Source: Mageeibacillus sp. UBA5770 (GTDB lineage: Bacteria > Bacillota_A > Clostridia > Saccharofermentanales > Saccharofermentanaceae). Taken from it: a stretch of 30,486 nucleotides of DNA. Below, piece by piece: positions 1-8,234 of this stretch (position 1 is its first letter; each line of letters starts with the position of its first letter). Under the pieces are notes generated by a model, which was not told where the DNA came from, ran no database searches, and saw nothing but the letters and a program-made list of their open reading frames with translations. A program made the translations under genes and the position numbers. The stretch spans positions 1-30,486 of the forward strand of contig DIEQ01000048.1 of NCBI GenBank assembly GCA_002418705.1. The letters run 5' to 3'.

Positions 1-239
1 CGCTTGACAGCGGCCGGAATTGGATCCGGATAAACCGGAGTCACATTATATTTCTTAAGTCCTTCACGCTTCTCCTGTTTCTCATTCGGGAAAGTGTAGG
101 CACTGGGATTCTTTGCAATCTCGATTGCCTCTGCACTGGGGAAAACACAGTCACAGAAAAGGCATTCGCAAAGCTCTTCTCTGTCATTCAACATAATTAA
201 TGAACCGCAGTTCTTACATATACCCTGTTTAGACGCCAT
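1..239 (-). CDS. Small zinc-ribbon protein, N-terminal part (cut by window edge)
   Basis: The first 79 codons of a gene that runs off the left edge. The start is ATG at 239, preceded by an AAAGGATGG ribosome binding site. Cysteines at residues 8 and 11 (CKNC), then 24, 26, 29 and 31 (CECLFCDC), form a typical CxxC...CxxC zinc-ribbon pattern. The sequence after residue 45 is charged and proline-containing, with no membrane segment. It is probably a soluble cytoplasmic zinc-binding protein. I do not recognise the family and assign no function. It is transcribed away from tadA and has its own good promoter at 307-335. Confidence 0.75.
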   Translation of the reverse strand, partial: MASKQGICKNCGSLIMLNDREELCECLFCDCVFPSAEAIEIAKNPSAYTFPNEKQEKREGLKKYNVTPVYPDPIPAAVK

Positions 240-306
240 TTTTGAACCATCCTTTATAAAAAATCCGAAGATGCGAAAAAGACATGTCCACAACTACGGC
301 AGGCTA

Positions 307-335
307 ATTATAAGCGTTCCCGGCCCGAAGCGCAA
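307..335 (-). promoter_or_regulatory. SigmaA-type promoter of the zinc-ribbon gene
   Basis: On the minus strand there is a -35 TTGCGC (335-330), a 17-bp spacer and a perfect -10 TATAAT (312-307). This leaves a leader of about 60 nt before the ATG at 239. Confidence 0.65.
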
Positions 336-370
336 ATAGAAAATGAATATCGCGCAAAAATCCCGATTCA

Positions 371-379
371 TGATATAGT
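371..379 (+). promoter_or_regulatory. Extended -10 promoter at the very start of tadA
   Basis: TGA followed by TATAGT (374-379) fits an extended -10 element, and no convincing -35 is visible. The expected transcription start, about 7 nt downstream, falls on or next to the ATG of tadA at 386. No Shine-Dalgarno sequence lies between the two, so the message may be leaderless. Confidence 0.45.
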
Positions 380-385
380 TTATTC

Positions 386-874
386 ATGATTGAAAACGAA
401 AAACACGAGAAATTCATGAAATCCGCATTAGATCTTGCGCAAAAGGCCCGCCTGCTTGAGGAGTCGCCTGTCGGCTGCGTCATTGTTTACGACGGCAAAA
501 TTATCGCCCGGGGCTACAACCTCCGCCAGAGCCGTCAGGATGTTACCCTCCATGCAGAGATGGCTGCAATCAGGAAGGCCTGCCGCAGGCTGGGTTCATG
601 GCGGCTTGAGGACTGCGATCTTTATGTCACACTCGAGCCATGCTATATGTGTTCGGGAGCTATCATCCAGGCTCGAATCCGCCATGTTTATTTTGGTGCA
701 GCAGATCCCAAGGCCGGTGCCGTCATTTCAAAAAACCACCTTTTCGATTTGGATCACAACCATCATGTGGAATATACCGGCGGCATCCTCGAAGAGCCCT
801 GCAGTAAAATACTCACTGAATTTTTCCGGGAGCTCCGATCAAAAAAGAAATCCCGTCCGGAATCAGCCATATAA
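386..874 (+). CDS. tadA: tRNA-specific adenosine deaminase TadA
   Basis: Cytoplasmic zinc enzyme that deaminates adenosine 34 of tRNA-Arg(ACG) to inosine, allowing wobble decoding. The 162-residue length is normal. The cytidine-deaminase fold shows HAE at residues 56-58 (zinc ligand His56, proton shuttle Glu58) and PCYMC at 85-89 (zinc ligands Cys86 and Cys89), followed by the family-typical SGAI. The N-terminus matches the usual short lead before FMKSAL. An in-frame stop at 371-373 excludes an upstream start. No ribosome binding site precedes ATG 386; the next ATG (416) also has only a poor one. The last 62 bp overlap the 3' end of addA on the other strand. Identification is firm; the exact start is less so. 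Confidence 0.93.
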   Translation: MIENEKHEKFMKSALDLAQKARLLEESPVGCVIVYDGKIIARGYNLRQSRQDVTLHAEMAAIRKACRRLGSWRLEDCDLYVTLEPCYMCSGAIIQARIRHVYFGAADPKAGAVISKNHLFDLDHNHHVEYTGGILEEPCSKILTEFFRELRSKKKSRPESAI

Positions 875-3800
875 ACCGTTCCTTAACGCACAGGCCGCTG
901 GCCGCTTCAATCGCCTTCGAATAATAATCAAGCTGAACGGCATACCGCTCCTGCAGTATGCGCTCCTTATCGGACTTTGTTCCGCTTATTTTATCTGATT
1001 TATAGTCAATCAGCACTGCACTGCCATCTTCGATAAACCAGCAGTCAATCATACCCTGAATCAGGGAAACATCCGACTCGCCGACAGGCATCGTAATCGA
1101 GAAAGGAATCTCCCTGAAGGGGCCCCTTCCCTTCTCACGTTCTGCCGCTGCCATACGGCTGCACAGCGGTGAGGCGGCAAATTCACCTATCGATTTATAA
1201 TATGGCAGAATATGAGGCAGATGTTTAGCTCTGATCATATTATGTGACACAAGGCTTTCAACGGCTTTTTTGACGCCTTCCTGCCCGGGATCGCCGATAA
1301 GCCCTGCAAAATCAATATATTGAAAAACACTGTGCAGCAAAGTTCCTTTTTCAGCTGCAGAAAGAGCTTCCTGTTCAGCCGGCATCATGTTGATCGGTTT
1401 CACAACCAGGTTAACGGGGCGGCTTGCAGCTGCAGCAGCTGTGTGAAGGGGAACGGATTTTTCATCCTCATCTTCAGTTCGCCGATAGTCATTTACACGT
1501 CTTTTCAGTTCGCTGACTGTCATTTTGGCGGGAATCCCCGTCATGGCATGAAATGGATATTCTCCCGCATACTGCAGCGCGAACAGCTTTTCATCCTCAT
1601 CAGAAAGGATACCCTCACATGTCTGCTCAGCTTCGGGTAAGTTCGATGCAGCCTCATCCGGCGTCTCCATATTCTGGTCACTGTTCTGACTTCTTCTGAG
1701 TACATCGAATGATAGAACCGACAAGCTTATATCCTGTGTCCGCTGTTCTTTTACAGCCGGGGAAACTGATCCTTCATAATCTTCTCCGTCAGCAAGCAGC
1801 ACATTCATCTGAAGGGCCGGATTCCTGGCAAAACTTAACAGACACCAGTCCAGATAAGAATTTGCTTTATGAACCAGCCAGGCAGGCAGGATTTCAGTCT
1901 CCTGCTGGCGGGCATAGCGTATGAGCGATGCACTTTTACCGATACTCCCGTCCTTTATACGCGAAACGCAGCCGACAAGGAACAGCCTGTCCCTGGCACG
2001 GGTTATCGCAACATAGAAAACCCTCATATGCTCAGCAAGGCCTGCCCGCTGTTCTTCTGTTTCCATGGCAAGCTTGTAATGCGTCGGATACCAGTAACCT
2101 TCGTCCGGACGAATATAATCGATGCCGATTCCAAGTTTTTCAGACAACAGTACACGAGTCCCCTTATTCCCGGACGGAAATTTCCGATCCAGGCCGGCAA
2201 CAAAAACATACCTGAATTCAAGTCCCTTGCTGCGGTGAATACTCATACAGTGAACAACATCGCTGTCCTCGGATGCCATATCAAATTCAGCTGGATTCTC
2301 TTTCTTTTTTCGGATGTCTTCAATATAAGTTACGAAGCGGTACAGCCCGCCATTTTGTCCTCTTTCATATGTGTTTGCCCAATTTCGAAAAGTCTCTAAG
2401 GCCTGGATTCTGGCCGCTCCGTCACGAAGGGAGCTAACCTGTTCCCTAAATCCCGTCTCCACATATATCTGTTCGATCAGCTCCGATACACGAAGGTACA
2501 TCGAACGGCTGCGCAGCGAGTCTATCCAGTCACAGAAATTCCCGACTTTTTCAAAAAGATCGGGATCTGTTCCGGATTCGCGATAATAAATAACCTTTTC
2601 ATGATAGTATTCGGCATCGAGCTTCGCTTCTTTGGCACAAAGAGAAATCTCCAGTATCTCCTGTGCTGTAAATCCAGTCTGCGGAAAAGAAGCCCTCATG
2701 ACAGCGGCAAGCGGGATATCCTGACGAAAATTATCAAGCACCTTCATCAGATTCTCCATCAGAAGAAGCTCACGGTTAGACAGAAATTCAGATTCCGCTC
2801 CGCCTTCGGCAGGAATGCCATAACGGTTCAGCTGTTCACAAAAAAGATTGACTTCGCCGTTTGTCCGTGTCAGAACAGCAATATCTCGCCATTCTACATC
2901 ACCTGAAGCTCGAAATTCCCGGATTTTTGCGATGACTGCAAGAGCTTCTTTCTCACTTCTGACAAGATCAGCCGTGTCCTCATCTTCTTCGTCAGCCGGG
3001 AGAGAGCCGTCTTCACCTGCTTCACCTTCTCCTGCAGAATCGTCCGCCTGCGTTGTCAAATCGACAAGGATAAGCTCCGCAGACGGCAGTTTGTCTTTTT
3101 CGGGATCATCCTTTAATTCCGCGAAAAGCTTCTGCGAATCATCATAATCAATTTCTCCCGACGGGGCAGACAGTATCTGTGCAAAAACATCATTCACCAG
3201 TGCAAGTATTCCGGGAAGGCTTCGGAAATTACTGTTCAATTCAAGCAGAGTGCCATTGGCAGAATCCTTATAGTTCTCCATCCTGTCAAGAAAAAGCTGC
3301 GGACGTGCATGACGGAACCGGTAGATACTTTGTTTGACATCACCGACAACAAAGCAATTATCCTTAGAAAAACAGGCAACGATGGCATCCTGGATCCGGC
3401 TGTTATCCTGATATTCGTCAATATATATCTCGGAAAAAGTATCCGTATAGTATTTTTTCGCATCCTGCTTTTTAAGAAGCAAAAGTGCCAGATGTTCATA
3501 ATCCGAAAAATCAATTCCGTTCTCCGCGCGTTTTTTCCGGGAATAGCGGTCATCGATCAGGAGCAGGACTTCATAAAGGCGTGCTGCAATCGGAACCATG
3601 TAAAGCAGTTCCTGCTGCAGCTCATCTTTTTTTCTGGCAAACAGGTATCGGGCGGGCGTTTTGAATGAATTGGCATCTGAAACGGGCGTGCACTTACCCG
3701 TAAGATAATAAAGGATTTCCTTAACGGAAAAATAGAGCCGGAAGAATTCCGACCTCTGGATGTTATCGTCGCTCCTGGATGCAGACGAGCCCTTTCCTTC

Positions 3801-4805
3801 GGGAAGCTGTTTTCCAAACTCGACACACCGGTCCCATGTCAGGGTCCCGGAAGTACGCTCAGACATAATCTCTGAGACAACACGCAGCTGCGCGGCATAA
3901 TAATCCTGATATTCCTTGTTTTTCGTCTGATTTTTTACAAAATTCACATCAGGAAGCAGACGCCGCAGGGCTGCGACATCCGGTTCAGCCAGAGACAGCG
4001 CCGTAAAGAAATCTCCAAGCAGCGTCTGGGCACTTCCCGTATTTTCGAAATCCGCTGCTGCAGACATCATTTCAGAAAGCTTTTCTGTTATCCAGTCTTC
4101 ATATTCCGGCATACTTCTCAGATAGGAATGAAATGACAGGATCGTGTCCCGCAAGGGCTGGTCGTTCCGCGCACTGCCGAGGGACGCAGCCAGGCGGTCG
4201 AAATCGGCAAACCATTGTTCGCGGGTTATCTGTTCATCAAGCAAAGTAAACGGAACAATTTCGGTACCGTCTTTCTTTCGTACGGTCAAAACTGCTTCAA
4301 GGCGTTCTTTGCAGTCATCCTGCATTGTATTGTATGAGAGCTCATACAAGGCAGAGAGCACATCATCCATAGCCTCCTGATAGAGCAGGGATACTCTGGT
4401 CGGGTCCAGTGTGGAAAAACCGGGCTCAATGATGATCTCGCCTTTCGGAGTCCGTGCGTCATACCCGAAATTACTGATAACATCCAGGCAGAAAGAGTGA
4501 ATCGTGGAAATATGAGCCATGGGCAGATAGGAAATCTGCTCGGAAATCCGTCTGCCCAGATCGATATCATCTGTATCTTCGAGAGCCTTCATCAGAAGGG
4601 CCTCTATCTTGCTGCGCATATTTGAAGCAGCTGCATTTGTAAATGTCATCACGAGGATATGGCGAAGGTCAAGCTTTCCCGAAAGGATGCGCGAGGCGAT
4701 TCGCTCCGTCATAACGCTTGTCTTGCCCGAACCGGCGGCGGCGCTGACCAGGAGGTTGCCGACATCTGCCTCGACGACCTGGGTTTGCTGTGGCGTAAGC
4801 TTCAT
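813..4805 (-). CDS. addA: ATP-dependent helicase/nuclease subunit AddA
   Basis: Catalytic UvrD-type helicase and nuclease subunit of AddAB, the Firmicutes counterpart of RecBCD. It unwinds and resects double-strand breaks for RecA loading and degrades linear DNA. The 1330-residue protein starts with LTPQQ, then Walker A AAAGSGKT (22-29). It has IDEYQDNS (Walker B) and later a conserved SIHRSKGLEF helicase motif. The C-terminal PD-(D/E)XK nuclease shows GTLLHSVFQ, then LIQGMIDCW and LIDYKSDK, and ends with a QLDYYSKAIE helix. It is somewhat longer than the roughly 1230 residues of B. subtilis AddA, partly because of an acidic Glu/Asp/Gly-rich insertion in the middle. ATG 4805 overlaps the addB stop by 4 bp with a GGAAGGTG binding site, so translation is coupled. 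Its end overlaps tadA by 62 bp. Confidence 0.96.
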   Translation of the reverse strand: MKLTPQQTQVVEADVGNLLVSAAAGSGKTSVMTERIASRILSGKLDLRHILVMTFTNAAASNMRSKIEALLMKALEDTDDIDLGRRISEQISYLPMAHISTIHSFCLDVISNFGYDARTPKGEIIIEPGFSTLDPTRVSLLYQEAMDDVLSALYELSYNTMQDDCKERLEAVLTVRKKDGTEIVPFTLLDEQITREQWFADFDRLAASLGSARNDQPLRDTILSFHSYLRSMPEYEDWITEKLSEMMSAAADFENTGSAQTLLGDFFTALSLAEPDVAALRRLLPDVNFVKNQTKNKEYQDYYAAQLRVVSEIMSERTSGTLTWDRCVEFGKQLPEGKGSSASRSDDNIQRSEFFRLYFSVKEILYYLTGKCTPVSDANSFKTPARYLFARKKDELQQELLYMVPIAARLYEVLLLIDDRYSRKKRAENGIDFSDYEHLALLLLKKQDAKKYYTDTFSEIYIDEYQDNSRIQDAIVACFSKDNCFVVGDVKQSIYRFRHARPQLFLDRMENYKDSANGTLLELNSNFRSLPGILALVNDVFAQILSAPSGEIDYDDSQKLFAELKDDPEKDKLPSAELILVDLTTQADDSAGEGEAGEDGSLPADEEDEDTADLVRSEKEALAVIAKIREFRASGDVEWRDIAVLTRTNGEVNLFCEQLNRYGIPAEGGAESEFLSNRELLLMENLMKVLDNFRQDIPLAAVMRASFPQTGFTAQEILEISLCAKEAKLDAEYYHEKVIYYRESGTDPDLFEKVGNFCDWIDSLRSRSMYLRVSELIEQIYVETGFREQVSSLRDGAARIQALETFRNWANTYERGQNGGLYRFVTYIEDIRKKKENPAEFDMASEDSDVVHCMSIHRSKGLEFRYVFVAGLDRKFPSGNKGTRVLLSEKLGIGIDYIRPDEGYWYPTHYKLAMETEEQRAGLAEHMRVFYVAITRARDRLFLVGCVSRIKDGSIGKSASLIRYARQQETEILPAWLVHKANSYLDWCLLSFARNPALQMNVLLADGEDYEGSVSPAVKEQRTQDISLSVLSFDVLRRSQNSDQNMETPDEAASNLPEAEQTCEGILSDEDEKLFALQYAGEYPFHAMTGIPAKMTVSELKRRVNDYRRTEDEDEKSVPLHTAAAAASRPVNLVVKPINMMPAEQEALSAAEKGTLLHSVFQYIDFAGLIGDPGQEGVKKAVESLVSHNMIRAKHLPHILPYYKSIGEFAASPLCSRMAAAEREKGRGPFREIPFSITMPVGESDVSLIQGMIDCWFIEDGSAVLIDYKSDKISGTKSDKERILQERYAVQLDYYSKAIEAASGLCVKERFIWLIPDGISFLIGAPGKIQ

Positions 4806-7800
4806 GCGTCATCACCTTCCTTTTGTCCAATGGCTTCCCTTATACTCTCAGTAAAAACTTCCCTGGAATTTGCTTTTTTCCCGTCGGAGGAATCTTTGGG
4901 CAGAAGATCCTTAAGCCGCATACAGGGCGGACTTGTCGGGTCAATTCCGCATACAGATATAAAATCACAATACCGGCAGGCAGGTGTGCTCCCCTTCCCG
5001 GGAAGAAGCCTCGGTGCTGCAGAAAATACCCCTGAAAAAAGGGCGCGGCAATGGTCGTCGATTTTTTTAATGGCGTATTTCCCCGAAAGCCTCAGTTCGT
5101 CATTTTCGAGATTCAATCTGCGCAGGGAATACGTCTTTCCAATTTTGCGTGAAAGAGAATCGTCATCCGGTTTTCCGGACAGCTCCTTAATGGGTATCAT
5201 CGGTGATGTCAGATGGAAATATCCTGCATCCTGTGGTTCCCAATCCGGATTCTCAAGGGCATACGCATGCAGATATGCCGGGAGCTGGACAGAGAGCCCG
5301 TAATACAGCGACGGATAATTCACATTTTTATCGCCGCTTTTGTAATCGATAATACGGAATTGTTTTAACGCAGGGTTCAAATCGACCCGGTCAATCGTAC
5401 CGCGAAAATAAATCGAACGTCCCGTCGGCAGATCTATCCGTACAGGATTCGTCCCATCCGAACCGAATTGCCATTCCATCTGATCCGGCTCGAATGCACC
5501 CGGCGAAATATCCTTAAAAATGGCGCGAAGCGAATGCGCAGCCATGCGGATAATCCGGTTTCCGTCACTGGCCAGAAACGCCGGGTCACGCGTTATCAGT
5601 TCAGGTGATTCCAGGGCGACCGTTTTGAGCAGTTCACCCGACCACTTTGTATAATCCCTGTGCAGATATTTCAGATAAATCTGTTGTTTCTCCTCCGGTG
5701 ATGCCGCAGTATGGGCTTCGTTACGATAGGCCAGCATGGATTTTTCGAACATGCTGTGCAGAAGTGTTCCGACGACATTGGATGCCGACTCATACATTTT
5801 TCTTTCCTGAAGGCGCATCACATACCGCCCGAAATGCTGGAACGGGCACGCTGCATAGACTTCGATCTGAGACACACTCATCCGCTCAGTCATACCATAG
5901 CGCCGTTCAAGCTGATCCGCAGGGATACTGACAGCAAACTTATCAGAAGGTCCAGTCTGCCTGCGTGCGAGTTCGGGGAATCTGCATAGCACCTTCTGAA
6001 GGTTTTTCTGTTCTTCCTCTGATCTGCCGCCGGACAGCTCAGACCAGATATATCTTTGAAGAGCATTTTTTGAAAAAAGACGCGGATCATGAGGCGAAAG
6101 AGGCGGATTCTTAAGGGTCTGAACAGCAGGAAAAATAGTCCTGGCCATTCCGAAGACAGCTGACGGTTCTCCGGTCAGCGGGCAAGACAGATATATTTTT
6201 TCTTCAGGGCAGTCCAAAAGCGAATACGCTGTAAAATGATCAGCATACACCTGATCCCTCGCCCTGCTTGGAAATGGAACGGCAAGCTGTTCCGCGAGGA
6301 GCTCGCGTTCATAACCGCGGAGATAACCTTCTTTGACCGTCTTGAAGGGGAACAGGCTTCGTTCGGCGCCGACCAGAAAAAGTGCACGGCAGGATCTCTG
6401 ATATCCTCTTCTCGTGTCGGATATCTGTATCTGATCTACATAAGACGGAATTGCCCCGGAAAAAGTCGCTTCCATTCCGGCTGACAGTATGCTCCTGAAG
6501 TTTAGGAGCGACATCTCTGTCTCTCCGACAGGTCCCTGCAGTTTTTGGAGCAGCTCTACGAGTTCATTAAAAGATGCCGCGAGGGCAAGAGCCGCATCCT
6601 GGTCTTTTGCATCAATCCATTCCTTTGAAAGTGCTTCTACCTGGCCCGAAATGCCGGGTAAGAAACCGTCTGCCCCCTCCCCTCCGTATGAATTCAGAAA
6701 AGAGAGCAATTGTGCTGCTTTTTGGGCACAGGACTTAGCTTTGCCCAGTTTTTCCAGAAATTCCCTGATCGGCAAAAGAACGCGCATGACAAGATGCTGC
6801 ATTTCGCCGGAAGGATCACTGACACTATCATAATTAGCCGGCGAAAAGATCCGGTATCCCTTGAACAGGCCGTGCTCGAGGCAATAATTCTCCAGGCGGT
6901 CTGCATCATCTGCGGTAATGTGGCACATTCCTGATTTGAGGCACGTCATTAGCGGGCGAAATGACCAACCGACCACACCCAGGTCAAGAATGGAAAGAAC
7001 AAAACGAATGAGTACCGTACCGGACAGCTGCCTTCGCTTATCAAGGAAAGGGTCAAGTCCGTACTCAGCGAAAACAGCATGCAGATTGGATTCGTACGCC
7101 GACTGATTACAGAGCACGACACTGATTTCGTTATATCGGTATCCTTCCGTAAGGACAAGCCGGCGGATCTCACCTGCAACATAGTGCAGCTCATCCATAC
7201 TATTTTTGAGCAGCAGCAGATGCACGGAAGATGTATCCCCATGATACTCGGGCAGTCTGCGGCTGGCATAGGCATCAGCCAGACAGGAAAGTGCCGTATT
7301 AGCTTTGGTATTCGAATGGATTTCCTGCAAAGTCCTTTCCGGGAAGCGGTCAATCAGGTTCCAGAGTGTCTGGCGGCCAAAGTAAAAAACAGCTGAACCA
7401 TCTGAAATCAGGCTCTTTTTCAGGGGTACACAATCGGCACACACGGAAATGGTAATTTTTTCACAGATCGAAACAAGCCGGTCTATGACTTCACCTTCCT
7501 GCGGTGTAAAGTCACGTATCTGGCCGAAACCGAGGATCCAGACAGAGGTATCCCTTAGATAATCCAGCCGGTTCAGGGGCCACACACCCGAATCCCCGTC
7601 ATTTTGCAGGATTTTGTCGAGCGTACCGGTAAGCCGGTGAATCTCATCACCCTGTCCGCAGTATCCATGCTCGCGTACCCTGACCGACAGGTGCTCCATC
7701 AGAAGGGCAAAATCAGTCATTTTTGCATAAAAAGAAGGGTCCAGTGATGCTTCATCGAGTTCCCTGATTTTTTCGGGGGTAATGCGGTATCTTGGAAAAT

Positions 7801-8221
7801 CTCCCAGCACATTCTGTATTTCAGGAATGAAGCCAATCCTGTCCGCAAGAGCGGACAGGACCTTGAATTCCGATTTTTTCTCGCGAAGAATCCTGTGAAT
7901 CAGCATCGTTTCCGTGGCGTCATCAAGATATTCTTCCGGAAATCCGCCCACTTCGGAGAGAATGCGGTGTGCAAAGCGCTGAAAGCTGACGACATCAACA
8001 AGCATAAGGGCATTCCCACCGGCCTCAGGTATGCCCGCCGCGTCAGCACTGAGACGTCTTCTGACCTCCAGATAGCGCCGCTCCATATCAGCTTTGGTCT
8101 GTTCGGGAACAATCAGGAAAGCCCTTTTACCGGGCCACTGTATTGCTTCGGAGCATATTTCCTCCAGACAGGCGTCCAGAAGTTCGCCGGCGTGTTCACC
8201 GTGAAGAATTCTAAGTCCCAT
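4802..8221 (-). CDS. addB: ATP-dependent nuclease subunit AddB (RexB-like, no Walker A)
   Basis: Partner of AddA; it supplies the second nuclease domain and an iron-sulfur cluster. The C-terminal nuclease has HSMFEKSM and IDYKSGDKN. The four cluster cysteines are in YAACPFQ and, near the end, ACRYCDFISVC, with the expected C-x2-C-x5-C spacing. The N-terminus, where B. subtilis AddB has GxSGSGKT, reads ILHGEHAGELLDA, so the P-loop lysine and glycines are gone, as in the RexB branch. I chose ATG 8221 (1139 residues) because GAGGAGG (8236-8230) lies 8 nt upstream; a GTG at 8230 would sit inside that binding site. The site also overlaps the stop codon of the acyl-CoA synthetase gene, suggesting one operon with coupled translation. 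Confidence 0.93.
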   Translation of the reverse strand: MGLRILHGEHAGELLDACLEEICSEAIQWPGKRAFLIVPEQTKADMERRYLEVRRRLSADAAGIPEAGGNALMLVDVVSFQRFAHRILSEVGGFPEEYLDDATETMLIHRILREKKSEFKVLSALADRIGFIPEIQNVLGDFPRYRITPEKIRELDEASLDPSFYAKMTDFALLMEHLSVRVREHGYCGQGDEIHRLTGTLDKILQNDGDSGVWPLNRLDYLRDTSVWILGFGQIRDFTPQEGEVIDRLVSICEKITISVCADCVPLKKSLISDGSAVFYFGRQTLWNLIDRFPERTLQEIHSNTKANTALSCLADAYASRRLPEYHGDTSSVHLLLLKNSMDELHYVAGEIRRLVLTEGYRYNEISVVLCNQSAYESNLHAVFAEYGLDPFLDKRRQLSGTVLIRFVLSILDLGVVGWSFRPLMTCLKSGMCHITADDADRLENYCLEHGLFKGYRIFSPANYDSVSDPSGEMQHLVMRVLLPIREFLEKLGKAKSCAQKAAQLLSFLNSYGGEGADGFLPGISGQVEALSKEWIDAKDQDAALALAASFNELVELLQKLQGPVGETEMSLLNFRSILSAGMEATFSGAIPSYVDQIQISDTRRGYQRSCRALFLVGAERSLFPFKTVKEGYLRGYERELLAEQLAVPFPSRARDQVYADHFTAYSLLDCPEEKIYLSCPLTGEPSAVFGMARTIFPAVQTLKNPPLSPHDPRLFSKNALQRYIWSELSGGRSEEEQKNLQKVLCRFPELARRQTGPSDKFAVSIPADQLERRYGMTERMSVSQIEVYAACPFQHFGRYVMRLQERKMYESASNVVGTLLHSMFEKSMLAYRNEAHTAASPEEKQQIYLKYLHRDYTKWSGELLKTVALESPELITRDPAFLASDGNRIIRMAAHSLRAIFKDISPGAFEPDQMEWQFGSDGTNPVRIDLPTGRSIYFRGTIDRVDLNPALKQFRIIDYKSGDKNVNYPSLYYGLSVQLPAYLHAYALENPDWEPQDAGYFHLTSPMIPIKELSGKPDDDSLSRKIGKTYSLRRLNLENDELRLSGKYAIKKIDDHCRALFSGVFSAAPRLLPGKGSTPACRYCDFISVCGIDPTSPPCMRLKDLLPKDSSDGKKANSREVFTESIREAIGQKEGDDA

Positions 8222-8234
8222 AGAAAGCACCTCC

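Noticed and set aside
4659..5303. Long plus-strand frame opposite addA/addB
   Set aside because: It is antisense to two well-supported genes, has no recognisable domain and no binding site.
8222..8230. GTG start of addB at 8230
   Set aside because: It overlaps the GAGGAGG binding site that serves ATG 8221.
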